64,000 nt of DNA from Helianthus annuus (Eukaryota > Streptophyta > Magnoliopsida > Asterales > Asteraceae). Under the pieces are notes generated by a model that worked only from the letters and a program-made list of their open reading frames with translations, was not told where the DNA came from and did not search any database. Below, piece by piece: positions 22,436 through 32,301 of the stretch. The stretch covers positions 21,732,883 through 21,796,882 of the forward strand of contig NC_035436.2 in assembly GCF_002127325.2 (NCBI RefSeq), written 5' to 3'. Made by a program: the position numbers and the translations under genes. How positions within the stretch are numbered: the first letter of the stretch is position 1; each line of letters starts with the position of its first letter.

Positions 22436-23053
22436 CTATCGATCCTTGGCTTGGCGTTTTTCGATTTGAGTCATTCTTGGCCCATCATCCTTCACTTCAG
22501 CCATCAAAAGGTCATACTTCGTAATCCACATCTCCAACTGGTCCTCTATTGACAGGTCTGGTTTTGCCAATTGCTCTTCAATGTATGTCAGGTGTCTTTG
22601 TCTCATATATTCCATAAGAATTCTAAATTGGGGTGATTGATAATAACTATGTGACTGGGGTGCACATTCAGACTCACCCTGATCAACTGTATACTGGGTA
22701 TGATAAACATCCTGATAGTATACCGGATGGTCTTCATAAGAAGGTCGAGAGTATTCATCATAACAATGGTCATACTCCTCTTGGTAACTCACGCTTTGTA
22801 CCTTCCACGGATCATAGCTACTCTCATACCATGTCTGCTCATTGTAGTAATCCAGATCTTCTTGATAATAATATTGAGAATCCTGCGAAGGTGAATCAAG
22901 GGACGGGTAATATGGTTGAATATCATCGTAATAAACATCTAATTCATATAACTCCCTCTGTGCGTCCTCACACATTTTCCGGAACACAGGACAATCGTCA
23001 CGCGTGTGACATGGACTACCACAACCTCGGCATGACCAGTAAGCACTTTCCAT
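22436..23053 (-). CDS. Small zinc-knuckle, Tyr-rich protein of element G
   Basis: 205 residues, the only intact gene of G, lying just after the PBS where gag normally sits. Residues 8-21 read CRGCGSPCHTRDDC, a CX2CX4HX4C zinc knuckle of the Gag nucleocapsid type that would bind RNA. The middle is strongly Tyr-rich (for example QDSQYYYQEDLDYYNEQTWYES), and the C-terminus is charged and helical (EEQLAKPDLSIEDQLEMWITKYDLL). No capsid domain is seen. It may be a Gag fragment kept after loss of the capsid part, or a dedicated RNA-binding accessory protein. The frame is open from the Met to the TAG/TGA end without defects, unlike most genes in this window. Confidence 0.65.
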   Translation of the reverse strand: MESAYWSCRGCGSPCHTRDDCPVFRKMCEDAQRELYELDVYYDDIQPYYPSLDSPSQDSQYYYQEDLDYYNEQTWYESSYDPWKVQSVSYQEEYDHCYDEYSRPSYEDHPVYYQDVYHTQYTVDQGESECAPQSHSYYQSPQFRILMEYMRQRHLTYIEEQLAKPDLSIEDQLEMWITKYDLLMAEVKDDGPRMTQIEKRQAKDR

Positions 23054-23210
23054 AATAAGATCTGCAATAAATCTGCACAGACAAAACTAGTATACCCAAG
23101 GTAAAAGCAAACAGTGGAATATGTGACGAATAAAATATTATTTTTGGATTTTTTTTTGAATTTTTTTTCTATTTTACTAAAAACTTAACACTAAACACTT
23201 TGCGCACGCC

Positions 23211-23228
23211 TCCCCGGCAACGACGCCA
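23211..23228 (-). other. Element G primer-binding site
   Basis: Minus strand TGGCGTCGTTGCCGGGGA lies 3 nt from the LTR end. It differs by one base from the well-known Athila/Ogre PBS, which pairs with a tRNA other than initiator Met (Asp or Arg are the ones cited for these lineages). Confidence 0.8.
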
Positions 23229-23231
23229 TTT

Positions 23232-23917
23232 TGATAACTGTCGTTAGTAACATGCAAAAACCGAAATAAACTAGTAGCTAGAGTAAGTCGGATATCGAAC
23301 CAGAGGAGGATTGTGGAAAGTGTTATTATGCTAAGTGTTAATTAACTATTACTGATTTAGAAACTCGGTTTGTTTGATTATGAGAAATAGTGAAATTAAC
23401 AAATAACAACTAAGGTTTAAATCAAATAGGAGAAAAGATGGTTCCTCCAGATTTCAGATTTTGCAATTAACTTCAACTATGTGTTTAATCGTAACCTACA
23501 TAGACATAGGTATTAATTTTGATTCATTAATTGTGATAACCAACGACTAAGTACTCCGGTCAATACATAACGGGAGGTTATCGAATGATTATCAATTACA
23601 ATTTACAAACCCTAACCCCATGTCAAATATATCCCAATTACTAGAACTCTCGGGAACTGAATGCTTAGAAATTAAGGTTTAAATAAATGTAACTGTTTAC
23701 AACCAATAAATCAAACCAAGGTGAAAAGCATCGAATGCTTAGATCACCAAATTAAAACGATTGTGTCAACACATAGTATCAATTAACTTATAGAAACCCT
23801 CCATCCGGAGGAAACCATTAAAAAGACTAGCCGCTCATGTAGATTGAATGATCTTCACCTCCAACTCAGCCGATCTCCTAGTCTATGTCGTCTTCGAGAA
23901 TGATGATGATTAGAATT
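23232..23917 (-). repeat. Element G 5' LTR, first fragment
   Basis: Collinear with 18829-19514. Interrupted at 23917 by element B, whose TSD is GAATT here and AAATT on the other side (one mismatch). Confidence 0.88.
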
Positions 23918-24723
23918 TGTTGGGATTGAACCCTTCCAGAGGAACATATAATGAAAGCCAAAATCGGATCACAACAGTGGAATCAAAATAAACAACTGTT
24001 TACACTTAGCTTTCCCCTTGACAGTGGTATTCTAACAGCTGATGGATCTTAAGTACTGCTCACTGTAACAACTGATGAACCAAACACCGATGAGATTCTA
24101 AAGACTGCTGAAGACAAACACTGTTGCTCTATCTACTGCTGTTTCCTAAGTACTGCTGAAGACACAAGCACTGCCCATTCAAGGACTGATCAACTTTGAA
24201 GAAAGCACTGATGCTCAACATCAGTGCTTAGGCTACAACAGTGGAACGTGAAGCAGTTGTTATCTCTTGCTTTGTATTGTACTTATAATCAGATGTTACA
24301 CATCAGTAGTTTGTATAGAACAGTGTTTATAGGTTGTTAGTTTGTTAGATGTCACTATCATGGTGACGTCAGCTGAGATGCTTCAGTGGTTTGGTTTGTC
24401 TATAAATGGAGCAGTACCCTGTACTGTTACATTTGATTAACTGAGTGGATTCTTCTTCTTCAGTCTAATCCTTTCATCTTGTGCAACCAACCTTGGGGTA
24501 TCAGGCTGAGGGGGAGTTAGTTCTGTAAACATGCTGTAATCATTTGCTTTGTATCTCAATCATTCAACTTAATGGAAAGCATTTGTTTACCAAACTATTT
24601 TCTCTACTGATTGTGTTCACAAAGTTTGTTTTTCATTTCCGCTGCACTTAATCTCATTTTACATTCATTGTTCTGTCAAAGTTATACAAACGAGCACAAT
24701 CATGACAGCCTCCGATCCTAACA
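23918..24723 (+). repeat. Element B 5' LTR
   Basis: 806 bp, pairing with 37869-38657; a 28-bp segment (around 24028-24055) is missing from the 3' copy. It is crowded with ACTGCTG and ACTGATG motifs. TGACGTCA at 24364-24371 precedes TATAAATG at 24401-24408. Confidence 0.92.
24364..24408 (+). promoter_or_regulatory. Element B LTR core promoter with TGACGTCA
   Basis: The palindrome TGACGTCA, a classic bZIP/TGA-factor site, lies 29 bp upstream of TATAAATG. Both are kept in the 3' LTR (38298-38305 and 38335-38340). This suggests stress- or hormone-responsive transcription; activity is inferred. Confidence 0.55.
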
Positions 24724-24725
24724 AT

Positions 24726-24737
24726 TGGTATCAGAGC
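24726..24737 (+). other. Element B primer-binding site
   Basis: TGGTATCAGAGC begins 2 nt after the 5' LTR, matching initiator Met-tRNA. Confidence 0.88.
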
Positions 24738-26406
24738 CTGGACAGTCAAATTCGATCTAACAATCAATTTGACATAATAGTTCGGCTCAAAATTCATTGA
24801 TACTAAGGTTGATTGTATTTTGTTGAAAAACAGAGCAATGAGAAATCATGTTCAAAATGATGAATCAGATACTCTGTAAAACAACCAAGATGTCATAAGA
24901 TTCACAAATCTCAAACAACTAGTGATATCATGCACAAATCATTCACAGTCACCAGATCGGGAAACTTATCTGGTAACTATGATATGATTATCTTCATTCA
25001 AAATTGAATTCAGCTGTTGTTATGGAATTTGTGATGTTTTTATCATGTTTTATACTAAAGTATGAACCTCAGATTAACAAAACCTATGTTCATATAAACA
25101 TTAGTGTTTAGTTAACATAAAAAGAGGGAAATAAAACTTTTTTCATGAAATCTTATGTGTTAAAAGGCAGATTGAGAATCCTCAAAAGGACCAAATCAAT
25201 CCTGTCAAAACACATTAAGAATATCAGGGGTCAAAACAGTTCAAATCATATTAATGTGAGAATTGGCAATAAAACATGTACAAATGTGGCCATATCTCAT
25301 AAAACATTGCTGAAAATGATTTTGGATTGAGGATTCTTTCATAAAAACCTCCCAGTAAGTATTTCATTACTTATGAATGGGAAGGGTAAAAAGGGAAGAA
25401 GAAAATGAACAAAACTCAAAAGTGTGCTTATCTCAAAACTTTTGAAGTCAAAAGCAACAGAGTATAAGAATAAAACACTTATGAGGCCAAAGTTGGGTTA
25501 ACAATGGTCATCATGCAACTATGTGCATTCATCAAATACAGAAATTGTTCAGGTAACAATGGCATCTCCAGTGATTGATCTTAAAAGAAGAATTTACAAT
25601 CAATTGACAAGAAAATGATCCGAAACAATGGTCAAAATAACTTGAGAATGATATGATCATGAGCTTACTTGAAAAGTTACCAAATCCTTTTTGATGTTAA
25701 TTTCAAAATTTTACAAAAAGTTTTTCTCAGAATAAAACCGGATATATTATTTTTTTATATAATATATTTTGTACTTTTACTGTTTTTTATAGTAAAAAGT
25801 TCATCTCTGGTCAGGATGTAATTTCCTTATTTTTGTGAGAAATTACTTTTCCTAAAACTAATCAAAAGGAAATGGTACACATGTCAAGGTCATGTCAAGC
25901 TCAAGTTAGTTTATTGCAGATCAAACAAAAATTGATTGCAAACTAATTTTGATCTACTAAGATACTCATGTTCTAGTTCAAATAATTAGACACATAATGA
26001 GTGGTTTTAGTAGAAAAGTTTTCATCATCTGGGATGCTAAACCACTGTTAGGGATAATGAACATGTGGCAAAACCTTGAACAAAGATTTCTGAGATAACT
26101 GCTGACAATTTAAACTTGATAATCTACATCTAAAATGTATTTTGTTAAGCATAGCATTTCTGAAGCTAAACAGATGTCGGACATGTTATTGTGTTTACAC
26201 AAGACAAAATCAATTCCTACATCTAAACAAGCAGATGCTAACATTATTTGTCAAAAGTTAAAACACTGCTGCACTAACAGTTATTGTACTAATGGTCTTC
26301 ATCTTTCTACCACTGTTCTCCCTTAACTGCTGTCGTGGCTCAACATCTGCTCTCTAATGTCTGTCCACTGCTGAAAGTCAACCCCTGTTCTCATTTCCTT
26401 TGATAA
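24738..26406 (+). other. Element B leader and non-coding part
   Basis: AT-rich, with no credible gene or recognisable gag remnant. Its last 140 bp are rich in ACTGCTG/ACTGTT motifs, matching the block after C (33551-33690). C is inserted at its end. Confidence 0.6.
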
Positions 26407-26851
26407 TGTTGGTGCACTACATCTGTCGACTTCGTCTTGTATCGAGTCTTAGTCTTAGATTGTTAGATCAGGGTGCGTGTTACGAAAAAATAGGAAACTA
26501 TATGTGTTTTAGATGATAGTTTCGCTTATGTGTCAATGTGGTTTCGCTTATATGTCACAATGTAGTTCCGCTTGAGTGTCAGTTTGGAGGTTCCGCTTGT
26601 GTGTCACTGTATGTTGAAGCGGAACCTTGAGCACTATATATAGTCCCATAAGCGAATTATTTGTAATAGTTGCTTGAAATCATACCGAGGTGCTGCCGGT
26701 GTGAGATTTGGTTGTAAACTGTCAAATATCAATACAACAAGGTGTTTAAAGAGATTTGCTAGCTGTTTCTGATTCAAATACTTGTTTTCCGCACCTGTAT
26801 TTGATAAAAACTCCTCTGAATGACTCGTTCGGGTTGAGACACGATCCTACA
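26407..26851 (+). repeat. Element C 5' LTR
   Basis: Begins TGTTGGTGCAC and ends GATCCTACA. U3 has five TTTCGCTT/TTCCGCTT motifs (26519-26620) followed by TATA-box CTATATATAG at 26634-26643. Confidence 0.95.
26634..26643 (+). promoter_or_regulatory. TATA-box of element C LTR
   Basis: CTATATATAG, repeated at 33328-33337 in the 3' LTR. Transcription probably starts about 30 bp downstream. Confidence 0.65.
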
Positions 26852-26853
26852 AG

Positions 26854-26865
26854 TGGTATCAGAGC
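26854..26865 (+). other. Element C primer-binding site
   Basis: TGGTATCAGAGC starts 2 nt after the 5' LTR, the initiator Met-tRNA complement. Confidence 0.9.
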
Positions 26866-27059
26866 TTCAAGAGGAGGAGTTCTGCAGAGAATAGCTGGAT
26901 TTCATCGAAATTTCTTACTTCTACACCTTCTTTCTTCAGTTCAGAAAATTTTACCGGTCAAAATCAGATCAAAATTTCACAGATTGTGCGGAACAGAACA
27001 TAGACAAATCCATGAGAATTTGGTGTTGAAATTCGAGTTAAAAATGGTTTAAATTTGGT

Positions 27060-27490
27060 TTCGAAGTGGTTTTGCTTTTACGGACACCTAGAGGTTTCGC
27101 TTTTGTGACCGTGATAGTTTCGCTTGAAGATACATTTTATCAGAAGGTTTCGCTTCAAAGACAAACATATTTCGCTTTTGTGTCATCAACTCAGAGTTTC
27201 GCTTGAAAGGTTCCGCTTCAAAGGTCATTTTTGGGGTTTCGCTCATAAGGTTCCGCTTCAAAGATCAAGTAGTTTCGCTTGTGTGTCACGATATCATAAG
27301 GTTTCGCTTGTTTGTACTTTGTGGTTTCGCTTCAGTGTACAATTGCATTAGTTTCGCTTTTGTGACACTTTGTAGTTCCGCTCCAGAGTCCAAAGTAGTT
27401 TTGCTTCAGTGAACAAAAACTGAAGTTTCGCTTCAGTGAACAAAACCTGAAGTTTCGCTTTTGTGAACATAGAGTTCCGCTTTTAAGGAC
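27060..27490 (+). repeat. Element C leader with TTTCGCTT array
   Basis: About eighteen copies of a motif GTTTCGCTT or GTTCCGCTT, each followed by 8-20 variable bases often reading TTGTGAC or CAAAG. The array lies between PBS and gag. The same motif is in the C LTR and, as its complement AAGCGAAAC/GAGCGAAAT, in the leader and LTR of E. Confidence 0.75.
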
Positions 27491-27608
27491 TGTTGTGGAA
27501 AGTGTTAAAAATCTGAAAATGGACGAGGAATTTTACAACGCATTCGCCACTCCGGTTACCCCGATTACTATTGCATAGAACACAATACTCGAAAACGAGA
27601 CGGGAACA

Positions 27609-28517
27609 ATGCAAAAACCGCCCAAACTCTTGAACATTGAAGAATATAAGGGATGGGAAGTTCGTTTCGAGAATTGGGTACAAGCTAACTACCTAGACGC
27701 TTGGGAGTGTGTGGAAACGAAGTATGTAAGACCATTGAATGATGATGAAGAAGAAGTCGCGATCAAAGATATGAGTGCCGATGACAAAAAGAAGTATAAA
27801 AATGAGAAAATGATGTTAAGTCTGCTACAACAAGCCGTGAAAGAGGATATCATGGTGTTATTGCAACACAACGGGAGTTCGTATTCTATTTTGAAAGCGT
27901 TGCGTTCAAAGTTTGTTGGTAGTCAAGAGATGGTGAAAAATAAGAAGTCGCTTTTGAAAAAGGAGTTTGATTTGTTTAGAGGGTTGAAAAATGAGAGTAC
28001 AAAACAAATTATTGAAAGATATTGTAATTTGTTGGTAAATATGAAAAGGTTAAGTATCAACAAAGATAATGAAGAGTTGATTGAGAAACTTGCAGATGCG
28101 TTACCGCATGAAACTTGGGGAACTTATTTGATGATGCTCAGGAACAAAAAGGGCTTTAGCACGTTAACGTTGAGCAAATTTATTGAGAAACTGGAAGCTC
28201 ACGAAATGGAACAGAGAAAGATTGTTCGAATGAAAGATTTCGATGGTGAACAGGATATTGGGTTGTACTACAAAGCAGGAGTGAATGAGAAGTCTCCAAA
28301 TCTATCTCCAAAAATAGAAACTGCTTACAACACCAAGAATGCTTCTGGAAGTTCATCATCAGGATCAAACAGCAAAACCAGTTTCACATCATTTCCGTCT
28401 TTTGATCCGAACATTTCAGCAACTAAGAGTGGGAGAAAACTTCAGTGCAACATTGTGTTAAATCTTGAAAATGTTCAAGATTATTCTGAGGAAGTTGCTA
28501 AAAACCACATGTCTTAA
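27609..28517 (+). pseudogene. gag: Gag N-terminal (UBN2-type) domain of C
   Basis: 302 residues from MQKPPKLLNIEEYKGWEVRF. Contains the W-containing helix, LLQQAVKEDIMVLLQH, SILKALRSKFVGSQEM, KKSLLKKEFDLFRGL, IIERYCNLLVNMKRL and LADALPHETWGTYLMML, the successive helices of Copia-type Gag. The E counterpart (8311-9227) is in two frames. A TAA ends this piece after KNHMS, where E has a sense codon. Confidence 0.85.
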
Positions 28518-29474
28518 TTGGGAATGGTTTTAGAATCTTACAGTTGTTTTGTTGCAGGTCGTATTGGGAATCCAATGTTAACCAAGGAGGATTACGACCA
28601 GATAGATGATGAGGAGATGGAACTGATGGACATAAAATGGTGTCTGGCGAGCGTGTTGAGGAGAGCTGAGAAGTTCAAGCAAATCACGGGGAGATATGAT
28701 CTTCGTGAGGCTAATGTTTCTACTTTGGGTTTTGATAAATCTAAAGTCACTTGTTTTCGGTGCAGGGAAAAAGGTCACTTTAAGAGGGAGTGCACTAATC
28801 GCGAAGCAAGTGGAGCTCAGAATCCTTTCAACAACAACAATGATTACTATCGAAAGGCCATTTATCATCAAGTTGCTCAACAACCATCTCAACAGCATCA
28901 ACATCAAGCACAAACAGCACATGGAAGAACCATAATTGATGATTCAGGAAAAAGAACTTGTGTGGTTGATCAAGCTAAATTTAAAAGAAGTGATGGTAGT
29001 GCTTTGGTGATTGATCAAGATGATGAGAAATTACCTGAGGATTTTAGCTGGGAGAATTTCTCTTGGGATGACTACATTCCTGATCAAGCTAAAGCATACA
29101 CAGCTTTTGTCGCCAAAGTTGAAGATAGTGATGATGATACTGAGTACTATGCTAAACAAATGGCAAATCATTTGAAGATGATGGCAGAAAGCGACAGTGA
29201 GGATGAGAAGGCAAAAAAGAAAAAGAAAAAGGTAAAGACACCGGTTAGCAGTGATGATGAGACAGTATCAGTTGTGAGAAGAAAAGTGAAAGAAACTCCA
29301 AAGTTTGAAATTCATGAAGAAGCCATTGCAAAGAAAAGTCCAATCACTTGTGAAAATTGTGAAGTTGTGAAGAAACAGAACAGTTCATTAATCCACAACA
29401 TGAACAGGTTAAAAGAGTCATATGATGTGTTGAATAAAGCAATGAACATGTACAACGACACAAGTGAGGAGTAG
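28518..29474 (+). pseudogene. gag: Gag first zinc knuckle and acidic region of C
   Basis: Continues the same frame after the TAA. RIGNPMLTKEDYDQID and DIKWCLASVLRRAEKF precede the intact knuckle CFRCREKGHFKREC (CX2CX4HX4C) for RNA binding. Then come Gln/His-rich and Asp/Glu-rich stretches, a Lys cluster (AKKKKKKVK) that could act as a nuclear or RNA-binding signal, and a CENCEVVKKQ helix. It ends at a TAG. Confidence 0.85.
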
Positions 29475-29483
29475 GCTACAGCA

Positions 29484-30605
29484 ATGAGAACACTTCAGGG
29501 AGCGTTTATGGTTAAGCAAAAAGTTATAAACAATTATATTGAAAAGTGTGCTGAGTTAGAACAGAAACTTGAACTTCAAAGGATTGAAACTGAAAGAGTT
29601 AATCGGTTGTTAAAAAGTTACTCATGTTCGTCTTATGTTATTGACAGGATTTATCCGACATCTGAAAGCTTAAAGGCATTTGAGAACGATGAAGTAACTG
29701 ATGAAGAAAAGAAAGTTTCTGAAGAAAAGATTGAAGAAAAGACTCCAGTGAAAAAGACCAAAAAGAAGAAAGACACTGAAAAAACGCCATCTGGTAAGAA
29801 ACAAGGTGTCAATTACAATAAGTGTCCACCCCCTCTGGAAAATGGATATTTGGCTAGAAATCCAAATGACGAAAGAGTCAAAAAGGCAACAAATTTGCAG
29901 TGGGAGTCGGAGTCGTCTGTCAATCTACCAAAAAGTATTGATGTTACGTTTACATCATCTGACACTGATCAACAATCTCAATTGATGAAGATAGTGGTGG
30001 ATCATGTGTTAGAAAACGATGAAACAGAAGAGTCAAAGTCGGAGTCCGCGTCAGAGTCAAAATCTGAGTCAAGTACTCCGGGTCAAATGGAAAAACAGGA
30101 TAAAATTGTGTATGATAGAGAATTCATGTTATCAAAATCTAATTTGGGTGATGAATCGTTTAAAGTTGCTTACACTTTGAATAATTCTGACAAATTATAT
30201 TTTGATGAGGAATTTCCAATAAGAGGTGTCAAAACTGAATTGATCAAAAAGGTTTTCAAACTCACCGAAATTAATATTTTTGAAATAAAAGACTTATGTC
30301 TTAATGAAAAACCTAAAAAATACACCTCAAGAGTTCAACACAGATTAAACAAGAAAAAGAATTACAGTTCTGGTTCTGGTTTCCAAAAGAGATCAAACCA
30401 TAACGGTAATTTCAAAAAGAAAGGATTGGGATTTATTCCAACTGAAAAACAGAAAAATGAAAAATATATTAGAGATTTTAAATCAAAGATTACATTTGTT
30501 TCAGGGACGTCATCTGAAGAAGAAGAAAAGAAAGATTTCTGGAGGCAGTCAAACACTGAGTTCCTTGCAAAGAAGCAAGACGAATTGAAGAAGATGGCTG
30601 AGTAG
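29484..30605 (+). pseudogene. gag: Gag coiled-coil region of C
   Basis: 373 residues in the same frame. It begins with a heptad-like helix (VINNYIEKCAELEQKLELQRIETERVNRLL is its outline; the matching E helix is at about 6920-7040), then a Lys/Glu-rich linker, NKCPPPLENGY, acidic Ser repeats, and a basic Gly/Ser/Asn region. A TAG after MAE stands just before the second knuckle. Confidence 0.8.
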
Positions 30606-30608
30606 AAG

Positions 30609-31232
30609 AAAGATACGAGAACCTGTTTCCAATGCAACAATGTTGGACATATTGCCAGAGATTGTTTTAGGGCAATGCAATCAAAACAGGGAGTATCTTG
30701 TGAACTCAAACAGAAAGTGGTTGAGTTTGAACCACCAATTGATCGAACAAAATTGTTTAAAAATTCTATTTTTGAATTTGGTGAATGTTCGAACAAATTT
30801 TACAAGAAAAAAGATAAATCTGACAACCAGAAATGGGTTGTTAAGAAAGCTGGTGAAGGTTCTTGCGATGAATCTGATTCCACAAAGTCAGATGAGTCAC
30901 AAGTTGTTTCAAAATGTGAAGCTTTTATGAAAGATGAGAAATCAGTTCTGACTATGAATGATGAGGATTTTCCATCACTTCGGGCTGAGAATTATAAAAA
31001 GAAAATTGGTAAAATTGAAATTTCTAACCAATTTTATCACGACAAGCAGGAATTTGATGCTGAGAAGGTCTTTAACCCCAAAGTAAAGCATATCTTTGCA
31101 AAGATGATTGACCGAAAAGTCAAAGGGGTTAAAGAATTTTATGAGAAAAAGAGAGGAGGCAAGAAACCGGGTGATGGTGACTCGGTGAAACCCAAGGCTG
31201 GTCAGGCTTGGGTGGATATTTTCTTTGAATAG
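30609..31232 (+). pseudogene. gag: Gag second zinc knuckle and C-terminal domain of C
   Basis: Starts with the second knuckle CFQCNNVGHIARDC, intact here. A Lys-rich segment follows, then NDEDFPSL and a 70-residue domain ending GQAWVDIFFE. The same ending (WVEILFP) closes the E gag. D has a comparable second knuckle CFNCGIPGHIARNC, so the double-knuckle layout belongs to the whole SIRE-like group here. Confidence 0.8.
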
Positions 31233-31740
31233 AAAAACCTGACTTGCCGGAGCTCCCAGGTTGGTAAGCGTGGAGCATGAATCGGCATCTTTCTTGAAAA
31301 ATTGGTTACGGTAATGTCAATCATACAAACGGTAAAAAGGTTTGTTTGTGTTTGTTTGCTAGAGGTTAGAAGATTTGATTGTGCATAACTTGTGCATATG
31401 GTAAATCAGGGACATTAAATTGTACTTGTATTTTCCTACAAGTAGTCGAAAGACAAGATGATGAACCACGTCCCCAAATTGATAAACCTACAAATGGTAA
31501 AATCAATCAAATGTATTTTCCGGAAAAACGATTCTGATTAAAACAAACTTAAGTGTTTTGAAATCTAAATGGGAAAATAGTTTGTTGATAGGGGGAGTTC
31601 TGATTGTTTATGCCAAGTGAATGGCGCTTTGATGTGATTTGATATCAGTTGTCATGTTTCTATACAATTTGTTTGGTTTTAGAGTCTAGTGAGTCAAAAG
31701 TCTAGTTTGTTTTCAAATTTCTCTTTAATGTGTTTGCATT

Positions 31741-31750
31741 TTAGGGGGAG
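31741..31750 (+). other. Internal polypurine tract of C
   Basis: TTAGGGGGAG, identical to the internal tract of E and D and similar to the terminal PPT (TGAGGGGGAGTT). Confidence 0.5.
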
Positions 31751-32121
31751 TAGAAATTTTTAGAAAATACAAAAACATTAGAAAATTTGAAAAAGCCAAA
31801 AACATGATAATATCAAAAATGAGTTTTGTTGTGAAAAGAGGAAATGATAGTACATCAGTGGGCTGTCACAACATGCTAAAGAATTGTAATGTGAAAAATG
31901 TGATAAACAATCTCACTGTGGATATGTCAGTAGGTTTTTGCACATTTAGTAGACTGTGACGAGATATAAACTTTAAATTCAAACTTGCTTGTTCTGTGGG
32001 TTAACAAAACTGCTTGGATATATAGGTAACCCCTGAAATCTCGTTTGAAAGGTCCCTTATTCTGAGAAACTAGGTCTTTATACTCAGTGATATCTGGGGT
32101 ATTATCCCGGGACTTCTGCTA

Positions 32122-32131
32122 TATGGAAGTA
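32122..32131 (+). other. GGAA-loop hairpin, copy 1 of element C
   Basis: TAT-GGAA-GTA, a weak 3-bp stem (one T-G wobble) with a GGAA loop, followed by CTGACCTAG. In E the same site has a perfect stem. Confidence 0.45.
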
Positions 32132-32289
32132 CTGACCTAGTCCCCAGATAGTGCTTTCCGCATTTGCTTGAAATATAGCATCGCCCTCAGCAAGCTGATG
32201 AAACAATAAAATTGATAGTCGCTGCTGTTGAAATTAAAAGATCCTTTAAAGGGGACACACCGAAAGTCGAAGCCGTCATCTCTCTGCGT

Positions 32290-32301
32290 ATACGGAAGTA
32301 T
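32290..32301 (+). other. GGAA-loop hairpin, copy 2 of element C
   Basis: ATAC-GGAA-GTAT, preceded by CTCTCTGCGT and followed by CGACCTGAGC, the same as in E. Confidence 0.5.

Larger units (their letters stand above)
27519..31232 (+). pseudogene. gag: Element C Gag polyprotein in one frame with four stops
   Basis: A single frame of 1,238 codons with no frameshift, interrupted by TAG (27576), TAA (28515), TAG (29472) and TAG (30603). It encodes a UBN2/Copia-type Gag domain, a first CCHC knuckle, an acidic/Lys-rich linker, a coiled coil, a second CCHC knuckle and a basic C-terminal domain. It would build the particle and package RNA. The first stop is also present in E. No protease or RT follows, so the element needs enzymes supplied by another, perhaps a D-like SIRE element. 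Confidence 0.88.

Noticed and set aside
27060..27490. Repeat array with regular-looking short motifs, CRISPR-like at first glance
   Set aside because: Repeats are 8-10 bp and degenerate with irregular spacers, inside a retrotransposon leader of a plant genome; no cas genes.
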